Shown: positions 7,947-18,255, counted from the stretch's first letter. The stretch: 64,000 bases of DNA from Ignavibacteriaceae bacterium (GCA_008933765.1 WBUK01000010.1:62001-126000), one strand, 5' to 3'. Notes: generated by a model not told the origin, from the letters alone. A program made the numbers and translations.

Positions 7947-10775
7947 TTATTTACCGGATTGACTTGTAAAGTTAACTTTGAACCCAACCTTAATAAGGCG
8001 AGGAATACCAAAGCGTCCCGGGTTTCTTTCAATCGCTCTGTAATCAGACTTATAAATAGCCGGGTCAGGTGTTGAAGCAGCAGTTCTCTGCCCTTCAAGT
8101 GTATTTATCCATCCGGTTGTATAAGGATCTCCGGAAGACTGATAAACCGTAACCGGGTTATCAGCATCAAGAAGGTTCTCAATCCACAGGTACGGGGTCA
8201 AAATAAAGTTGCTTACTCTGAAAGCTTTTTCAAGCCTCAGGTCAACTCTGAAGTTTCCTGGCCCATAAGATGAATTGATGTAGCCTTTTGTATCACCGAA
8301 GTTAGTGGAACCGGCAAGCAGGTTCTGTGACTCCAACGGTGTATAGGGTCTTCCGCTGTTGAATCTGAATAACAGGTTAGCTTCCAAATTCTCGAGAAAT
8401 CCCAACTGCCCTTGTGGTACATAGAAATCAACATTAAGCACGCCTGTGTGTCTCTGGTCGAAATCCAAAGGAGCAATAACTTTCGGAATCTCACCGTTTG
8501 TGTTTCTAAAAGCAGCCGTGAACGAAGAACCTGTTGAGGAGCCTGTTCCTTCTGCAATAGAATATGTGTAGTTAAGTGAGAATGAGAAATAGCTGATCCT
8601 TGTAACATCAAGTGAAAGTGCAAGACCTTTAACAGTACCAAAGTCAGTATTTGTTGGGGTGATATACCTTAGAAGTTCACCGCCTTCTGATCTTCTGAAG
8701 AATACTGTTGAAGAGTTAACAAGCCCTTCAGTGTTCTTGTAGAAAGCAGTTAAGTTAACGGCAGCAAAATCACCTATTGAATGACGGAAACCGATCTCAT
8801 ACTGTGTGGTGACCTCGCTCATAACATGACCGTTATTAACCAACCAGTTGTTATCAGTAACTAAGAAGTTGATATCCTGTACTGTGGTATAAATCAGATC
8901 CAATGATGGCTGCTGAATAAATTTTCCATATTGTGCGTGGAAAACTGTGTTAGCAGTAACAGGGAAACCAAGCCCAATTCTTGGTGAAAAGTGAATTTCT
9001 GCTTCTTTGGTTATGAAGTCAGGGTCATCAACTTTGTTAGGATCACCAAAAATGTACGGGTATTCAGGGTCTCTTAATATCTGAGCCTTAGTGTCAAAGT
9101 AGTCTAACCTTACACCGATATTCAATACCATATCAGAAAGCTCGAACCTGTCCTGTAAGAATGCATAAGCAAGCATCGGCATTTTTGGTTCGTTTGCATC
9201 TCCTTTATTGGTGAAGTTTTTACCGGTAATGTCGTAACCGATTGCTGTAGGCTGCAGACGGGAGAACCTCTCCACTTCAGTCAGATTCTTTAACAGGTCA
9301 GCTGAAAGCCCGATAGGTCCAATCGAGAAAAGACGCACAGTGGTGAAGTTAAAACCACCACCGGCTTCAAGAAGGTGATTACCCATCTGAGCAGTAAAGT
9401 CGAAATCTGCCGTTAAACTCGAGTTATTTGTAAGATAATACCCGTTGTTAACTCTGCCGTATTCGGAGAAGATACCGTATTTGTCATACAGAACTCTACC
9501 GCCGTTATACGGAAGTTTAACACCCAGCGCTGCGTTAGCGGCACTGTCGCCATAAGCGTAAAGATTATCAAACCAAACTCCATCGCCCTGTTCATTATGA
9601 TACAGTTTGTAGCCAACATTCAAATTCCAGAAAGCATTTTTACTTACATTCTGCGATAAACGAGCTGAGAACGAATAGTTCGCTCTCTTTACCCGCGGGT
9701 TATGAATGCTGTTACTTTTTGCATAATCGTGAACATACGACTGGAAGTCCCTGAAGTTGATGTTTGCACCAAGTCTAAAGGTCCAGGCTTCGCCAAGCCT
9801 GTGTGTCGATCTGCCGGTAAATCTCCATACGCCGGATGTAGTGTTCGGGCGGACATCGCTGTTTATACCTGCAGAAGGTATTTCGATCGTAATGGCACTT
9901 GGAGCACCATCTAAGAACCAACCTCTCTCAGCAGAGAAGAAGAATGTATGATCGCCGTTACCGGGGATGTATGGGCCACCTAAGGTAGCAGTATAGAGGT
10001 TATATCCATATTTATCAGTAAATGATGAAGTGAGAACATCACCATAGAAAGTATAATATGGGTTACCTGATTTGGTAGTAACATTTACGATACCGGATTG
10101 TGCCTGACCATATTTGGCTTCATAACCACCAATCTGGAAGGAAATCTGCTCGATCGCAGCATTACTTACCTGTGAAAAGTTAACACCGGAATAGACATCG
10201 TTCTGAGGAACACCATCTACGATGTAAAGTACCTCGCCACTTCTGCCACCGCGAACATTAAGTGCGGCGTTTCCGGCTGCACCACCCGAACCTTCGGCAA
10301 CAACAACACCGGCGTTAAGACCGGCGATGTTTTCAACACCTTTAACGGGTAGTTTCTGAATCTCTTCAGCATCATAAACTTTGGTTGTGTTGGTGGCTTT
10401 CTCTTCAAAGAATTTCTTGTCAACTACCACAACCTCGTCTAAGGTTACACCCGCGATAAGCTCAACATCAAGTTCTTCGGTTAAGCCGGCAACAATTCTG
10501 ATACCTTGGAAGGTCCTTGTTCCGTACCCAACATACGATACTTCAACATTGTATGTACCGGGGGTGATATTCAGTACAAAATATGTACCATTTATGTCTG
10601 TTGCGGCACCAAGTTTAGTGCCTAAAATTTTTATGTTTGCTCCTATGATGGCTTCTCTCGTTTTTGAATCCACCACTTTTCCTGTAAGTTTACCGACACC
10701 GGTCTGAGCCAAGCCGGTTACCGAAAAGAGTGAAACAAAAAGTAAGCCAATAAGAAGTTCTCTCAAAATCTTCAT
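7947..10775 (-). CDS. TonB-dependent receptor with carboxypeptidase-regulatory-like N-terminal domain
   Basis: A 942-residue outer membrane protein. A signal peptide (KILRELLIGLLFVSLFSVTGLAQ) is followed by a beta-sandwich domain at about residues 30-110 (GKVVDSKTREAIIGANIKI ... GTYNVEVSYVGY), then a plug domain (LNVRGGRSGEVLYIVDGVP, QIGGYEAKYGQAQSGIVNV), then the long barrel ending in KVGFKVNFTSQSGK. This is the SusC/CarboxypepD_reg-like layout. The start has a strong GGAGG 7 bases upstream. The pairing with a 1194-residue T9SS cargo immediately downstream is reminiscent of a receptor with a surface lipoprotein partner, but the partner here carries a T9SS tail, not a lipobox. Ligand unknown. 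Confidence 0.9.
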   Translation of the reverse strand: MKILRELLIGLLFVSLFSVTGLAQTGVGKLTGKVVDSKTREAIIGANIKILGTKLGAATDINGTYFVLNITPGTYNVEVSYVGYGTRTFQGIRIVAGLTEELDVELIAGVTLDEVVVVDKKFFEEKATNTTKVYDAEEIQKLPVKGVENIAGLNAGVVVAEGSGGAAGNAALNVRGGRSGEVLYIVDGVPQNDVYSGVNFSQVSNAAIEQISFQIGGYEAKYGQAQSGIVNVTTKSGNPYYTFYGDVLTSSFTDKYGYNLYTATLGGPYIPGNGDHTFFFSAERGWFLDGAPSAITIEIPSAGINSDVRPNTTSGVWRFTGRSTHRLGEAWTFRLGANINFRDFQSYVHDYAKSNSIHNPRVKRANYSFSARLSQNVSKNAFWNLNVGYKLYHNEQGDGVWFDNLYAYGDSAANAALGVKLPYNGGRVLYDKYGIFSEYGRVNNGYYLTNNSSLTADFDFTAQMGNHLLEAGGGFNFTTVRLFSIGPIGLSADLLKNLTEVERFSRLQPTAIGYDITGKNFTNKGDANEPKMPMLAYAFLQDRFELSDMVLNIGVRLDYFDTKAQILRDPEYPYIFGDPNKVDDPDFITKEAEIHFSPRIGLGFPVTANTVFHAQYGKFIQQPSLDLIYTTVQDINFLVTDNNWLVNNGHVMSEVTTQYEIGFRHSIGDFAAVNLTAFYKNTEGLVNSSTVFFRRSEGGELLRYITPTNTDFGTVKGLALSLDVTRISYFSFSLNYTYSIAEGTGSSTGSSFTAAFRNTNGEIPKVIAPLDFDQRHTGVLNVDFYVPQGQLGFLENLEANLLFRFNSGRPYTPLESQNLLAGSTNFGDTKGYINSSYGPGNFRVDLRLEKAFRVSNFILTPYLWIENLLDADNPVTVYQSSGDPYTTGWINTLEGQRTAASTPDPAIYKSDYRAIERNPGRFGIPRLIKVGFKVNFTSQSGK

Positions 10776-10846
10776 CCCTGATCCTCCAAAGATGTTGGAT
10801 GATGTGATCTGTAATTAATTATGCAGCTAATTATTTAATTTTAAAC

Positions 10847-10876
10847 GGTGAACCCTACTTTTCAGCAGGGTTCACC
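10847..10876 (-). terminator. Hairpin after the Asp-box T9SS gene
   Basis: A perfect 10-bp stem (GGTGAACCCT at 10847-10856, AGGGTTCACC at 10867-10876) with a 10-base loop. On the minus strand it lies 33 bases past the stop of the upstream T9SS gene and is followed by an AT-rich stretch with only a short T run. It probably separates that gene from the TonB operon. Confidence 0.65.
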
Positions 10877-10909
10877 AAATCGTTTTTCTATCGAATAAAT
10901 TCCGATAAA

Positions 10910-12739
10910 TTACTTGAGAAGAACCATTTTCTTGGTCTGTACATTGTTACCTGCGGTAAGCTTATAGATATAAGTACCGGAAGCAAGAGCGGAAGCGTCG
11001 AAGTTAAGTTCATAAGAACCGGCTTCTTTAACTTCGTTAACCAATGTAGCAACTTCTCTTCCGAGCATGTCGAATACCTTCAACGAAACATCTGATCTTT
11101 CAGGAACACTGAATTTGATTGCAGTTGTCGGGTTGAATGGGTTCGGATAGTTCTGCGAAAGAACAAATTCGCTCGGGGTACCGGCTGGGTCGTTGATACC
11201 TGTCGGCGGAGTAAATGTCCATGCTCCTACATAAACACCTGTCGGCTGAGTTTCATAACCGGCACCGTTCGGGAAGTAACCATCATATCCGAGAGGATAG
11301 TTGATGAATACATAAGCAGTATATGAACCGTCGCCGTTTGTCTGCAGATATGGAGCAGCATGGTTAGCATTTTCGTTCATTCCCGGAGAGTCTGTCAGGT
11401 TAACCGGAGTTGACCAGTCACCATCAGGAAGTACTCTGTAAGAACCGTAAACATCAACGAGTGAATCGGTGAGTGTTCTCGGCATGTTCCAGGTAGCTGC
11501 TACAACATTTTTGTCTTTATCGAATGAAAGAAATGCAGCAGGACCAACCTGACCAAGACCGGGGCCATCCAGGTGTGTATAAGAGCTGTCGCCGATACCT
11601 TCATAAACAACTTTACCTGTCCATGTGCCGTTTACTTCATACATTTCGATAAGAGCGTTTGTACCGCTGTTATTGTCACCAATTGTGTCGGTAACACAGA
11701 AAAGAAGGTGCGGGTTTCCGTCTTTATCGACATTCATATCACCAACATAAGAGATGTAAGTATCACCTTTTATGTAGTCAAAAAGTCTGTCGTATTTGGA
11801 AAGAGCCGGAACATTTCTCCAGTCAGCGAGTGACCAGTCAGACCATGTAACACCATTATCGGTTGATTTTGAATATCCGGGAATCCAACCTGACTGAGGT
11901 GCATTCTGCATTTCAAATGAACCGATTACAGCATAGTAGAGATTGCCACCCTGTGCAGCGCCGCCCAGAGTGATGTTACCGTTATCCTGGAATTTTGCGC
12001 TGTTCCATGTTTCAGGGGTATAGAAATCCGCGCCTGTGAAGTCAGATGTTCTCCAGAGATGGATAGCAGCGTCAGTTCCGTTATCAGAAGCCCAGAAAGT
12101 GAAAGCTTCTGTATCACTTGCAAAAGTCGGAACCTGTGATGAATAAAGGATAGACGAGTCTGCATTTACATAAATTGAAGAAACAGTAAAACCTGCACCG
12201 GGATATTCATCAGCACCGGCACCAACACCACCGAAAGCACCGTTAACTAACTCGGGCCATGAAGCACCAATGAGAACATTCTCAATATTGTTGCCATGGG
12301 TTGGGTTGTTAAAGGTCATTGATGGATATCTGCCGTTATAAGCAGAGTTTGACTCGTTAAAAGCCTGCTCGCCTCTTGCCCAGGTTGCTCCTTTATCAGT
12401 GGAATAATTATAGTAAATTTTCCCACCGAGCGTTGCAGGGCTTGTACCACCGCCTCTGTGTGCAATAATTACTGTATTGGTCCATGGGTCAAATGCCAAT
12501 GGGTTCAAAGCACCAATAGCCGGACCGTAGCAGTTACCCATAGTATCTACAACGACCCAGTTAAGGGCTGATGGACCAAAAGTCGGCACACTCCCGGTTA
12601 AGTGAGCCTGTGAAGACACTGTTTCAGTCGCCGGCTCAACTTTAAGCGGAGCTTTTTGTGCAACTTCGCTCTTATTTTGTGCCTGTAGCGAGACTACCAA
12701 GGTAACGCTTGCAAGCAAAAAGAGTGTTCTTTTAAGCAT
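10910..12739 (-). CDS. Secreted protein with Asp-box (sialidase-like) repeats and T9SS type A tail
   Basis: A 609-residue protein. The N-terminus MLKRTLFLLASVTLVVSLQAQ is a signal peptide. Two clear Asp-box motifs (STDKGATWARGE and STDNGVTWSDWS) suggest a beta-propeller of the sialidase/BNR type. No sialidase arginine triad could be assigned, so enzymatic activity should not be assumed. The last 90 residues (LSQNYPNPFNPTT ... VFDMLGREVATLV ... SGTYIYKLTAG ... KKMVLLK) are a textbook T9SS type A sorting domain. A good Shine-Dalgarno (TAGGAG) lies 7 bases before the ATG. The gene stands alone between two long gaps. Confidence 0.88.
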   Translation of the reverse strand: MLKRTLFLLASVTLVVSLQAQNKSEVAQKAPLKVEPATETVSSQAHLTGSVPTFGPSALNWVVVDTMGNCYGPAIGALNPLAFDPWTNTVIIAHRGGGTSPATLGGKIYYNYSTDKGATWARGEQAFNESNSAYNGRYPSMTFNNPTHGNNIENVLIGASWPELVNGAFGGVGAGADEYPGAGFTVSSIYVNADSSILYSSQVPTFASDTEAFTFWASDNGTDAAIHLWRTSDFTGADFYTPETWNSAKFQDNGNITLGGAAQGGNLYYAVIGSFEMQNAPQSGWIPGYSKSTDNGVTWSDWSLADWRNVPALSKYDRLFDYIKGDTYISYVGDMNVDKDGNPHLLFCVTDTIGDNNSGTNALIEMYEVNGTWTGKVVYEGIGDSSYTHLDGPGLGQVGPAAFLSFDKDKNVVAATWNMPRTLTDSLVDVYGSYRVLPDGDWSTPVNLTDSPGMNENANHAAPYLQTNGDGSYTAYVFINYPLGYDGYFPNGAGYETQPTGVYVGAWTFTPPTGINDPAGTPSEFVLSQNYPNPFNPTTAIKFSVPERSDVSLKVFDMLGREVATLVNEVKEAGSYELNFDASALASGTYIYKLTAGNNVQTKKMVLLK

Positions 12740-13093
12740 AGGATACTCCTATTTATTGATTGGTTTTGGATTGTTATTTAATAAATTCAAGCAAAAAAAC
12801 AGAATTTTAATTCTTAGTTTACTCAGTTTTCTTCACAAAACAAAGAGAATTTTCGGGTCATATCAAAAAAAATATCATACAACCGCTATAATTCGATGTT
12901 CCGTGGCTTGTTTAAAATAACTTTAGTTCTTCTTCTTTTGCCAAAAAAACTTATTTAGAGATATGGAAATTATTTAATTATTTCGTTTTAAGCAACTATT
13001 ATCTGCAATTTTTCGTTAAAAAAGCGAATAATTCTACAATTTCCTCTATTTTCGGTATCTAAATAGCATTTTTTTGAAATTTCTCAAAGGCAA
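12740..13093. other. Gene-free AT-rich gap
   Basis: 354 bases between the 3' end of the trxA transcript and the start of the Asp-box gene (both minus strand). It is very AT-rich with many A and T runs. No open frame of interest, no clear hairpin with T tract, and no good TTTG-N20-TAnnTTTG promoter was seen, though the promoter of the Asp-box gene must lie here. Confidence 0.6.
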
Positions 13094-13414
13094 TTAAACA
13101 TACGGGGTGATTTTTTGTACTATAACATTCTTCTGAACCGCGCCGATTATAGTATCAACAACCTGCCCGTTTTTAAATAATAGAAGTGTCGGGATGCTTC
13201 TCACGCCAAACCTCACCGCCAAATCGGGTGAATGGTCAACATCAAGTTTACCAACCTTCAGCTTGCCGTCATATTCTGCCGCTAATTGTTCCACTATCGG
13301 AGCAATCGCACGGCAGGGCCCGCACCAGACTGCCCAAAAGTCTATAAGCACCGGCGCCGTTGACTTCATCACTTCTTCTTCAAAATTCGAATCGTTTATT
13401 TCAATTGGTTTCAT
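13094..13414 (-). CDS. trxA: Thioredoxin
   Basis: A 106-residue protein of normal thioredoxin length with the redox site WCGPC (Cys31 and Cys34), the preceding FWAVW strand, and the cis-proline motif SIPTLLLF. It reduces cytoplasmic protein disulfides with thioredoxin reductase, which is not in this window. The start has AAGGA upstream. The gene lies 52 bases after the FabL-like reductase and is probably on the same transcript. Confidence 0.95.
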   Translation of the reverse strand: MKPIEINDSNFEEEVMKSTAPVLIDFWAVWCGPCRAIAPIVEQLAAEYDGKLKVGKLDVDHSPDLAVRFGVRSIPTLLLFKNGQVVDTIIGAVQKNVIVQKITPYV

Positions 13415-13466
13415 AGTAGTCTTTTCCTTATTCTATAATTTCGCTGTTTTGCCGGTTTTACCTCTT

Positions 13467-14297
13467 CTATCCATTCTGCCCGACAAAACTGACAATATCT
13501 TCCCCGCCGTCAACATTTATAATTCCGCCGCTTACCCAGCGGGCATCGTCTTTACATAATAATGAAATTATACCGGCAACATCCTCAGGTGTTGTCAGCC
13601 TGCCGCCGGGGTTTTTCCTCCTTGCAACATCTAACATAGGTGTGTTACCCGGAATTTTCCTGAGTGCCGGTGTATCCGTTACTCCTGCCATGATTGCATT
13701 TGCAGTTATTCCGTAAGGTCCTAATTCAACGGCTAACTGCCGTAAATGCGACTCGAGCGCTGCCTTGGCAGCCGAAACCGCACCGTAAGAAGGAATAATT
13801 GTGTGCCCGCCGGAGCTGGTCATTCCGAATATTCTGCCGCCTTCTCTCAACAAGCCCGCAAAAAAGAGGTCCTGAACCCAATAAACGAGCGAGTGTGCCA
13901 TCACATCAAGCGTCATTTCCATTTGTGGCTTGGTCATTGTTTTCCCCTCTTCCTCTGAAATGAACGGAAGAAGTGTGCCGAATGCCAACGAGTGCATCAC
14001 AACCTTCACTTTTGGGCTGCCTTCTTCGGAAAGGATTTCGTTTATTATTTCTTTCCGCTTTTTCTCGTCAGCAGCATTCATATTAAAAAAACGGGCTTCT
14101 ACCCCGTAACTTTCAATTTTTCCTTTTATCTCGTTCACAACCGGCATGTTTACAGCACGGTCTAAGTGAACTCCGATTATATTGTATCCGTCGGAAGCAA
14201 GTTTAACGGCGGTTGCCCCTCCAAAACCGGAAGAAGCCCCCAGTATCAGCGCGTAAATCTTGTCGGTGGATCCAGTGCTCATAGATGATACCTTCAT
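13467..14297 (-). CDS. SDR-family oxidoreductase, FabL-like enoyl-ACP reductase candidate
   Basis: A 276-residue Rossmann protein with GASSGFG near residue 20 and the catalytic pair Tyr171 and Lys178 spaced as Y-x6-K (SYGAVSAAKAALES). That spacing is the mark of enoyl-ACP reductases of the FabI/FabL type; ordinary short-chain dehydrogenases have Y-x3-K. The following VELGPYGITANAI, DTPALRKIPGN and INVDGGE segments resemble FabL of Bacillus. The likely reaction is NAD(P)H-dependent reduction of the trans-2-enoyl-ACP double bond in fatty acid elongation. The main fab operon at 55379-60727 lacks an enoyl reductase, so this gene may supply it. Without alignment, another SDR function cannot be excluded. 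Confidence 0.7.
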   Translation of the reverse strand: MKVSSMSTGSTDKIYALILGASSGFGGATAVKLASDGYNIIGVHLDRAVNMPVVNEIKGKIESYGVEARFFNMNAADEKKRKEIINEILSEEGSPKVKVVMHSLAFGTLLPFISEEEGKTMTKPQMEMTLDVMAHSLVYWVQDLFFAGLLREGGRIFGMTSSGGHTIIPSYGAVSAAKAALESHLRQLAVELGPYGITANAIMAGVTDTPALRKIPGNTPMLDVARRKNPGGRLTTPEDVAGIISLLCKDDARWVSGGIINVDGGEDIVSFVGQNG

Positions 14298-14515
14298 TAT
14301 GGATTTTTAACTAAAGTTAGAGTGCAATAATACGAAATTTGTATAAATTCCTCAATATATTTATTCATTTATGTTTGAACTTAATTTTTGCCGTTTCAGG
14401 TTGCTAAAATATGGAAGTGTAGCTTCCTTTCCTGTTAAACAGAAGATTACGGACTAAGGGATATAATGATTTTGGTGCTAAAAACGCAACATTCAGCCCA
14501 TTATATCGTGCGAAA

Positions 14516-17500
14516 TTATCTTTGTGCTTCTAAATATTTTTCTTTAATAAACTCGCTTAACAGATTAACAACTTCACGGCAGAGTTTCACTTTAACCCCT
14601 TCTAAAACGAATATCCTTCCTTTTATTCCCCCCCCCGAATTATCAAGATATTCAAAATAAACCTCAACATCACCCGGATTTTCTTTCAGAATATTACCAA
14701 TTTTTTTCAAATCTTCTAAACTTATCTCTTCCGGATTGATGGTTATTTTCAGCCTTCCGGCAAGCTTCTCCAGACTTTTCTCGATTGGTATAGCACTCTC
14801 TGCAATCAGCTTAACAGAATCGCCGTTCAGCTCGGCAGTTCCCGTTAAATAAATCACCGCTCCGTCTTTCAACAGCGAAATATGTTTTCCGTAAGCTGAA
14901 GACCACATTACACACTCAAAAATACCGCTTAACCCGTTAAGCATAAATGTTGCGAACAACTGCCCCGAGTTAGAAGTTTTTATTTCAAGCTCGTTGACAA
15001 CCCCGCAAATCCCGACTGATTTCCGGTTAATTGTCTCGTAATTCTCCACATTCGAAGTAAAAGAAAACGCCCTGTCTTCCAGCTCAAAATCCTCAATCGG
15101 ATGTTTTGTGGTGTAAAACCCGATCACTTCAAGCTCGTTGGCAAACCGGTCTGTGTTGCTCCACGGCTGAATTTGCGGAAGTGTCGGTTCTATAATTGCT
15201 TCCTGCAGCACATCTTCCCCGAACAGGCTTTCATCCGGGTCACTGTTGATTTCCTGCACATCCTGCCCGAAAACAATCAGATCAGGTATCGCTTCAAAAA
15301 GTGCATGCCTGTTGTTGTGCAGCGAGTCAAACGCCCCGGCCTTAACCAAACCTTCCAGTGCCCGCTTGTTAACTAAGCGCAAATCCACCATACTTGCAAA
15401 TTCAAACACTGAGGCAAAATCCCGGCCCAATTTCTCTCTGGCTTGAATAATGCTGTCAACCGCTGATTCCCCCACATTTTTAATTGCTGAAAGCCCAAAC
15501 CTTATTTTCCCCTCTTCCACATTGAAAAATTTCGTCGGGCGGTTCACATCCGGCGGCAGAACTGTAATTCCCAACTTTCTGCAGTCGTCTAAAAAGGCAG
15601 TAACTCTTTCCCTTCTGTCAAACTCGTGCGTCATGTTTGAAGCGAGAAACTCTTCAGGGAAGTGCGCTTTCAGATATGCCGTCTGGTAAGCAAGATATGA
15701 ATATGCAACTGCGTGGCTTTTGTTAAACCCATAGTTTGCAAACTTATCAATCAACTCAAACACCTCACCCGCAATTTTTTCCGGTACGCCGTTTTCAACC
15801 GCTGCAGTAATAAAAATCTTCCGTTGCTTTGCCATCGCCTCAAGGTCTTTTTTCCCCATTGCTCTCCGCAGAAGGTCAGCATCTGCAAGCGACATACCCG
15901 CCAACCGGTTGGCTATCATTATCACTTGCTCCTGATATACAATTACGCCGTAGGTTTCTTTGAGAATCGGCTCTAATTTCGGATGAAGATAAGTGATTTG
16001 TTGCCTGCCGTATTTTCTGTCGATAAAATCGTCGATGTTTTCCATCGGGCCCGGGCGGTAAAGTGCATTCATCGCCGCTAAATCTTTAACCGACTGAGGC
16101 ATCAGCCGCTTGAGGTGCCGCCGCATTGGCAAAGATTCAAACTGGAATATACCGGTCGTTTTTCCATCAGTGAAAAGACGGTAAGTGGCTTCATCATCAA
16201 AAGGTATGGCGTCGATATCCTCTATCCATTCCTCTTTCGGGCGGATTTGCTTTACCATCTTTAGTGTATCTTCAATTATGGAAAGCGTTCGCAGCCCAAG
16301 GAAATCCATCTTCAACAGACCTGCCGCTTCAAGCTCAATCATGTTGTACTGCGAAACCACTTCCATAGTAGAAGTATCTACAATAGCAAGCGGAATATAA
16401 TCGCTTACATCGCCGGGGGCAATAACCACACCTGCGGCGTGTTTGGAAGCATTGCGGTTCATCCCCTCTAAGGTGCGTGCGTACTTAAAAAGCTCTTTCA
16501 GTTTCGGGTCGGTTGTGTTCTTAAACTTAGCCAGTTCCGGAACTTCATCAAGCGCTTTTTCTATGCTGTAAACTTTACCGAATATTGATGGGATATATTT
16601 TGTGATCTCGTTTACGGTTTTTAGATCAACACCGAGCACACGCCCAACATCTTTAATTGCAGCCTTTGCGGCTAAGGTTGAAAAAGTAATTATTTGGGAA
16701 ACCGACTCAGCACCGTATTTTTTCTTAACATAATCGATCACCTCACCCCGTTTTTCATCGGAGAAATCAACATCTATATCCGGCATCGATCTCCTTGCCG
16801 GGTTCAGAAATCTTTCAAAAAGGAGGTCATAGTCCAACGGGTTTATCTTTGTAATTCCCAGAACAAATGCAACCAACGACCCCGCCGCAGAACCCCGCCC
16901 GGGGCCCACTGCAACACCCATCTCCTTGGCTGCGTTTATGAAATCCTGCACCACGAGAAAATAACCGGAAAACCCCATCGATTTTATCGTGTTAAGTTCG
17001 TACTCGAACCTTTCAACCAGCTCTTTGCTCTTTTCACCCGGAAATGCTTCATCGAATCGTTTGCGCGAGAGATAGTCGAAATAGCCGTCTAAGGTTTCTC
17101 CCGGCTCACCCTCCGGAATCGGGAATTTTGGGAAGAAATACTCTTTATGATCTAAATTTACATCGCATTTATCGGCAATCTCTAATGTGCTTGCAATCGA
17201 TTCGGGGAATTTTTTGAAGATATCGAGCATCTCTTCCTGCGACTTGAAGTAAATCTGATCGGTGCCGTATCTCAGATTTGTGTAGTCACCATTTCCTACC
17301 CCTTTTTCGGAGAGCTTCAACAGAATATTGTGTGCTATTGCGTCTTCTTGTTTTATGTAGTGGCAATCGTTCGTTGCAACAAGTTTTATCCCCAGTTCTT
17401 TCGCAATTTTTGGAACATCACGAAGCACTAACTCATCACCGGGCATATTGTGGTCTTGTATTTCGAGATAGAAATTATCGCCGAAAATCTCGTGATACTC

Positions 17501-18007
17501 CGCCGCCACTTCTTTAGCCTTAACATATTTACCGGCAGTTACATAAGACGAAACAATACCTCCTAAGCAGGCTGAAGTGCAGATTAAACCCTCCGAATAT
17601 TGTTTCAGCAACTCAAGATCGATTCGCGGCCTGTAATAAAACCCTTCGAGAAAGCCAAGAGATGAAAGTTTTATTAAGTTCTTAAAACCTTGATTTGTTG
17701 CCGCCAAAAGCAACAGATGGTGGTAGGGTCGTTTTCGTGCGCCCGTTTCCGGGTCGATTTCCATCGTTTTATCTTTTCTGTTGCCGTGATCTACCGTAAT
17801 GTAGGCTTCCATCCCGAGAACAGGCTTAAGGTTCGCCCTTTTTGCTTTTTTGTAGAACTCGGGTATCCCGTACATCACGCCATGATCGGTAAGCGCAACG
17901 GCGTGCATTTCGAAGCCTTTGGCAGCATTTACCAACGCCTGGACTGTGCAGGCTGCGTCCTGTAAACTGAAGTGTGTGTGATTGTGCAGATGTACGAAAT
18001 TACCCAT
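14516..18007 (-). CDS. dnaE: DNA polymerase III subunit alpha
   Basis: A 1163-residue replicative polymerase of the DnaE1 type. The N-terminal PHP domain starts with HLHNHTHFSLQDAA and ALTDHGVMYG. The palm acidic residues sit in PDIDVDFSDEKRG at about residue 408. Further conserved blocks are GPGRGSAAGSLVAF, NRNASKHAAGVVI, RPGPMENID and NYGFNKSHAVAYS. An OB-fold domain lies near residue 1000 (GVVNELEIKTSNSGQLFATF). It synthesises both strands at the fork as the catalytic core of the holoenzyme. The C-terminal tail is short. The gene is flanked by gaps of over 200 bases and so has its own transcript. Confidence 0.97.
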   Translation of the reverse strand: MGNFVHLHNHTHFSLQDAACTVQALVNAAKGFEMHAVALTDHGVMYGIPEFYKKAKRANLKPVLGMEAYITVDHGNRKDKTMEIDPETGARKRPYHHLLLLAATNQGFKNLIKLSSLGFLEGFYYRPRIDLELLKQYSEGLICTSACLGGIVSSYVTAGKYVKAKEVAAEYHEIFGDNFYLEIQDHNMPGDELVLRDVPKIAKELGIKLVATNDCHYIKQEDAIAHNILLKLSEKGVGNGDYTNLRYGTDQIYFKSQEEMLDIFKKFPESIASTLEIADKCDVNLDHKEYFFPKFPIPEGEPGETLDGYFDYLSRKRFDEAFPGEKSKELVERFEYELNTIKSMGFSGYFLVVQDFINAAKEMGVAVGPGRGSAAGSLVAFVLGITKINPLDYDLLFERFLNPARRSMPDIDVDFSDEKRGEVIDYVKKKYGAESVSQIITFSTLAAKAAIKDVGRVLGVDLKTVNEITKYIPSIFGKVYSIEKALDEVPELAKFKNTTDPKLKELFKYARTLEGMNRNASKHAAGVVIAPGDVSDYIPLAIVDTSTMEVVSQYNMIELEAAGLLKMDFLGLRTLSIIEDTLKMVKQIRPKEEWIEDIDAIPFDDEATYRLFTDGKTTGIFQFESLPMRRHLKRLMPQSVKDLAAMNALYRPGPMENIDDFIDRKYGRQQITYLHPKLEPILKETYGVIVYQEQVIMIANRLAGMSLADADLLRRAMGKKDLEAMAKQRKIFITAAVENGVPEKIAGEVFELIDKFANYGFNKSHAVAYSYLAYQTAYLKAHFPEEFLASNMTHEFDRRERVTAFLDDCRKLGITVLPPDVNRPTKFFNVEEGKIRFGLSAIKNVGESAVDSIIQAREKLGRDFASVFEFASMVDLRLVNKRALEGLVKAGAFDSLHNNRHALFEAIPDLIVFGQDVQEINSDPDESLFGEDVLQEAIIEPTLPQIQPWSNTDRFANELEVIGFYTTKHPIEDFELEDRAFSFTSNVENYETINRKSVGICGVVNELEIKTSNSGQLFATFMLNGLSGIFECVMWSSAYGKHISLLKDGAVIYLTGTAELNGDSVKLIAESAIPIEKSLEKLAGRLKITINPEEISLEDLKKIGNILKENPGDVEVYFEYLDNSGGGIKGRIFVLEGVKVKLCREVVNLLSEFIKEKYLEAQR

Positions 18008-18058
18008 TGGGAACTAAAAATCCTTCAAAAAATCTTAAATAAATCCCGGAAAATCGAG

Positions 18059-18130
18059 AAACAAAAAATAATATTCAAATCCCGAAAGACAGATAAACAA
18101 AAAATAATATTCAAATCCCGGAAACCATTG
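18059..18130. repeat. 36-bp direct repeat, two copies, upstream of dnaE
   Basis: Two adjacent copies (18059-18094 and 18095-18130) share AAACAAAAAATAATATTC followed by AAATCCCG. There is no spacer between them, so this is a tandem duplication and not a CRISPR. A weaker third copy of the AAATCCCGG part occurs just before at about 18040. It lies in the gap between dut and dnaE, in the region that should hold the dnaE promoter. Confidence 0.8.
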
Positions 18131-18255
18131 TCAACGCTTAAACTCCCGCGTTTTTTCAAGTTTATAACTTAAGCAACACCCCACTGCCGGCTGAGCCTTA
18201 AGAAGCTGCCGTTCGTTTAAATTCTGACCGTAAATATAGTTAAAAAAATGGTAAG

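Noticed and set aside
18059-18130. CRISPR array (36-bp repeats)
   Set aside because: The two copies are directly adjacent with no spacers and no cas genes nearby.
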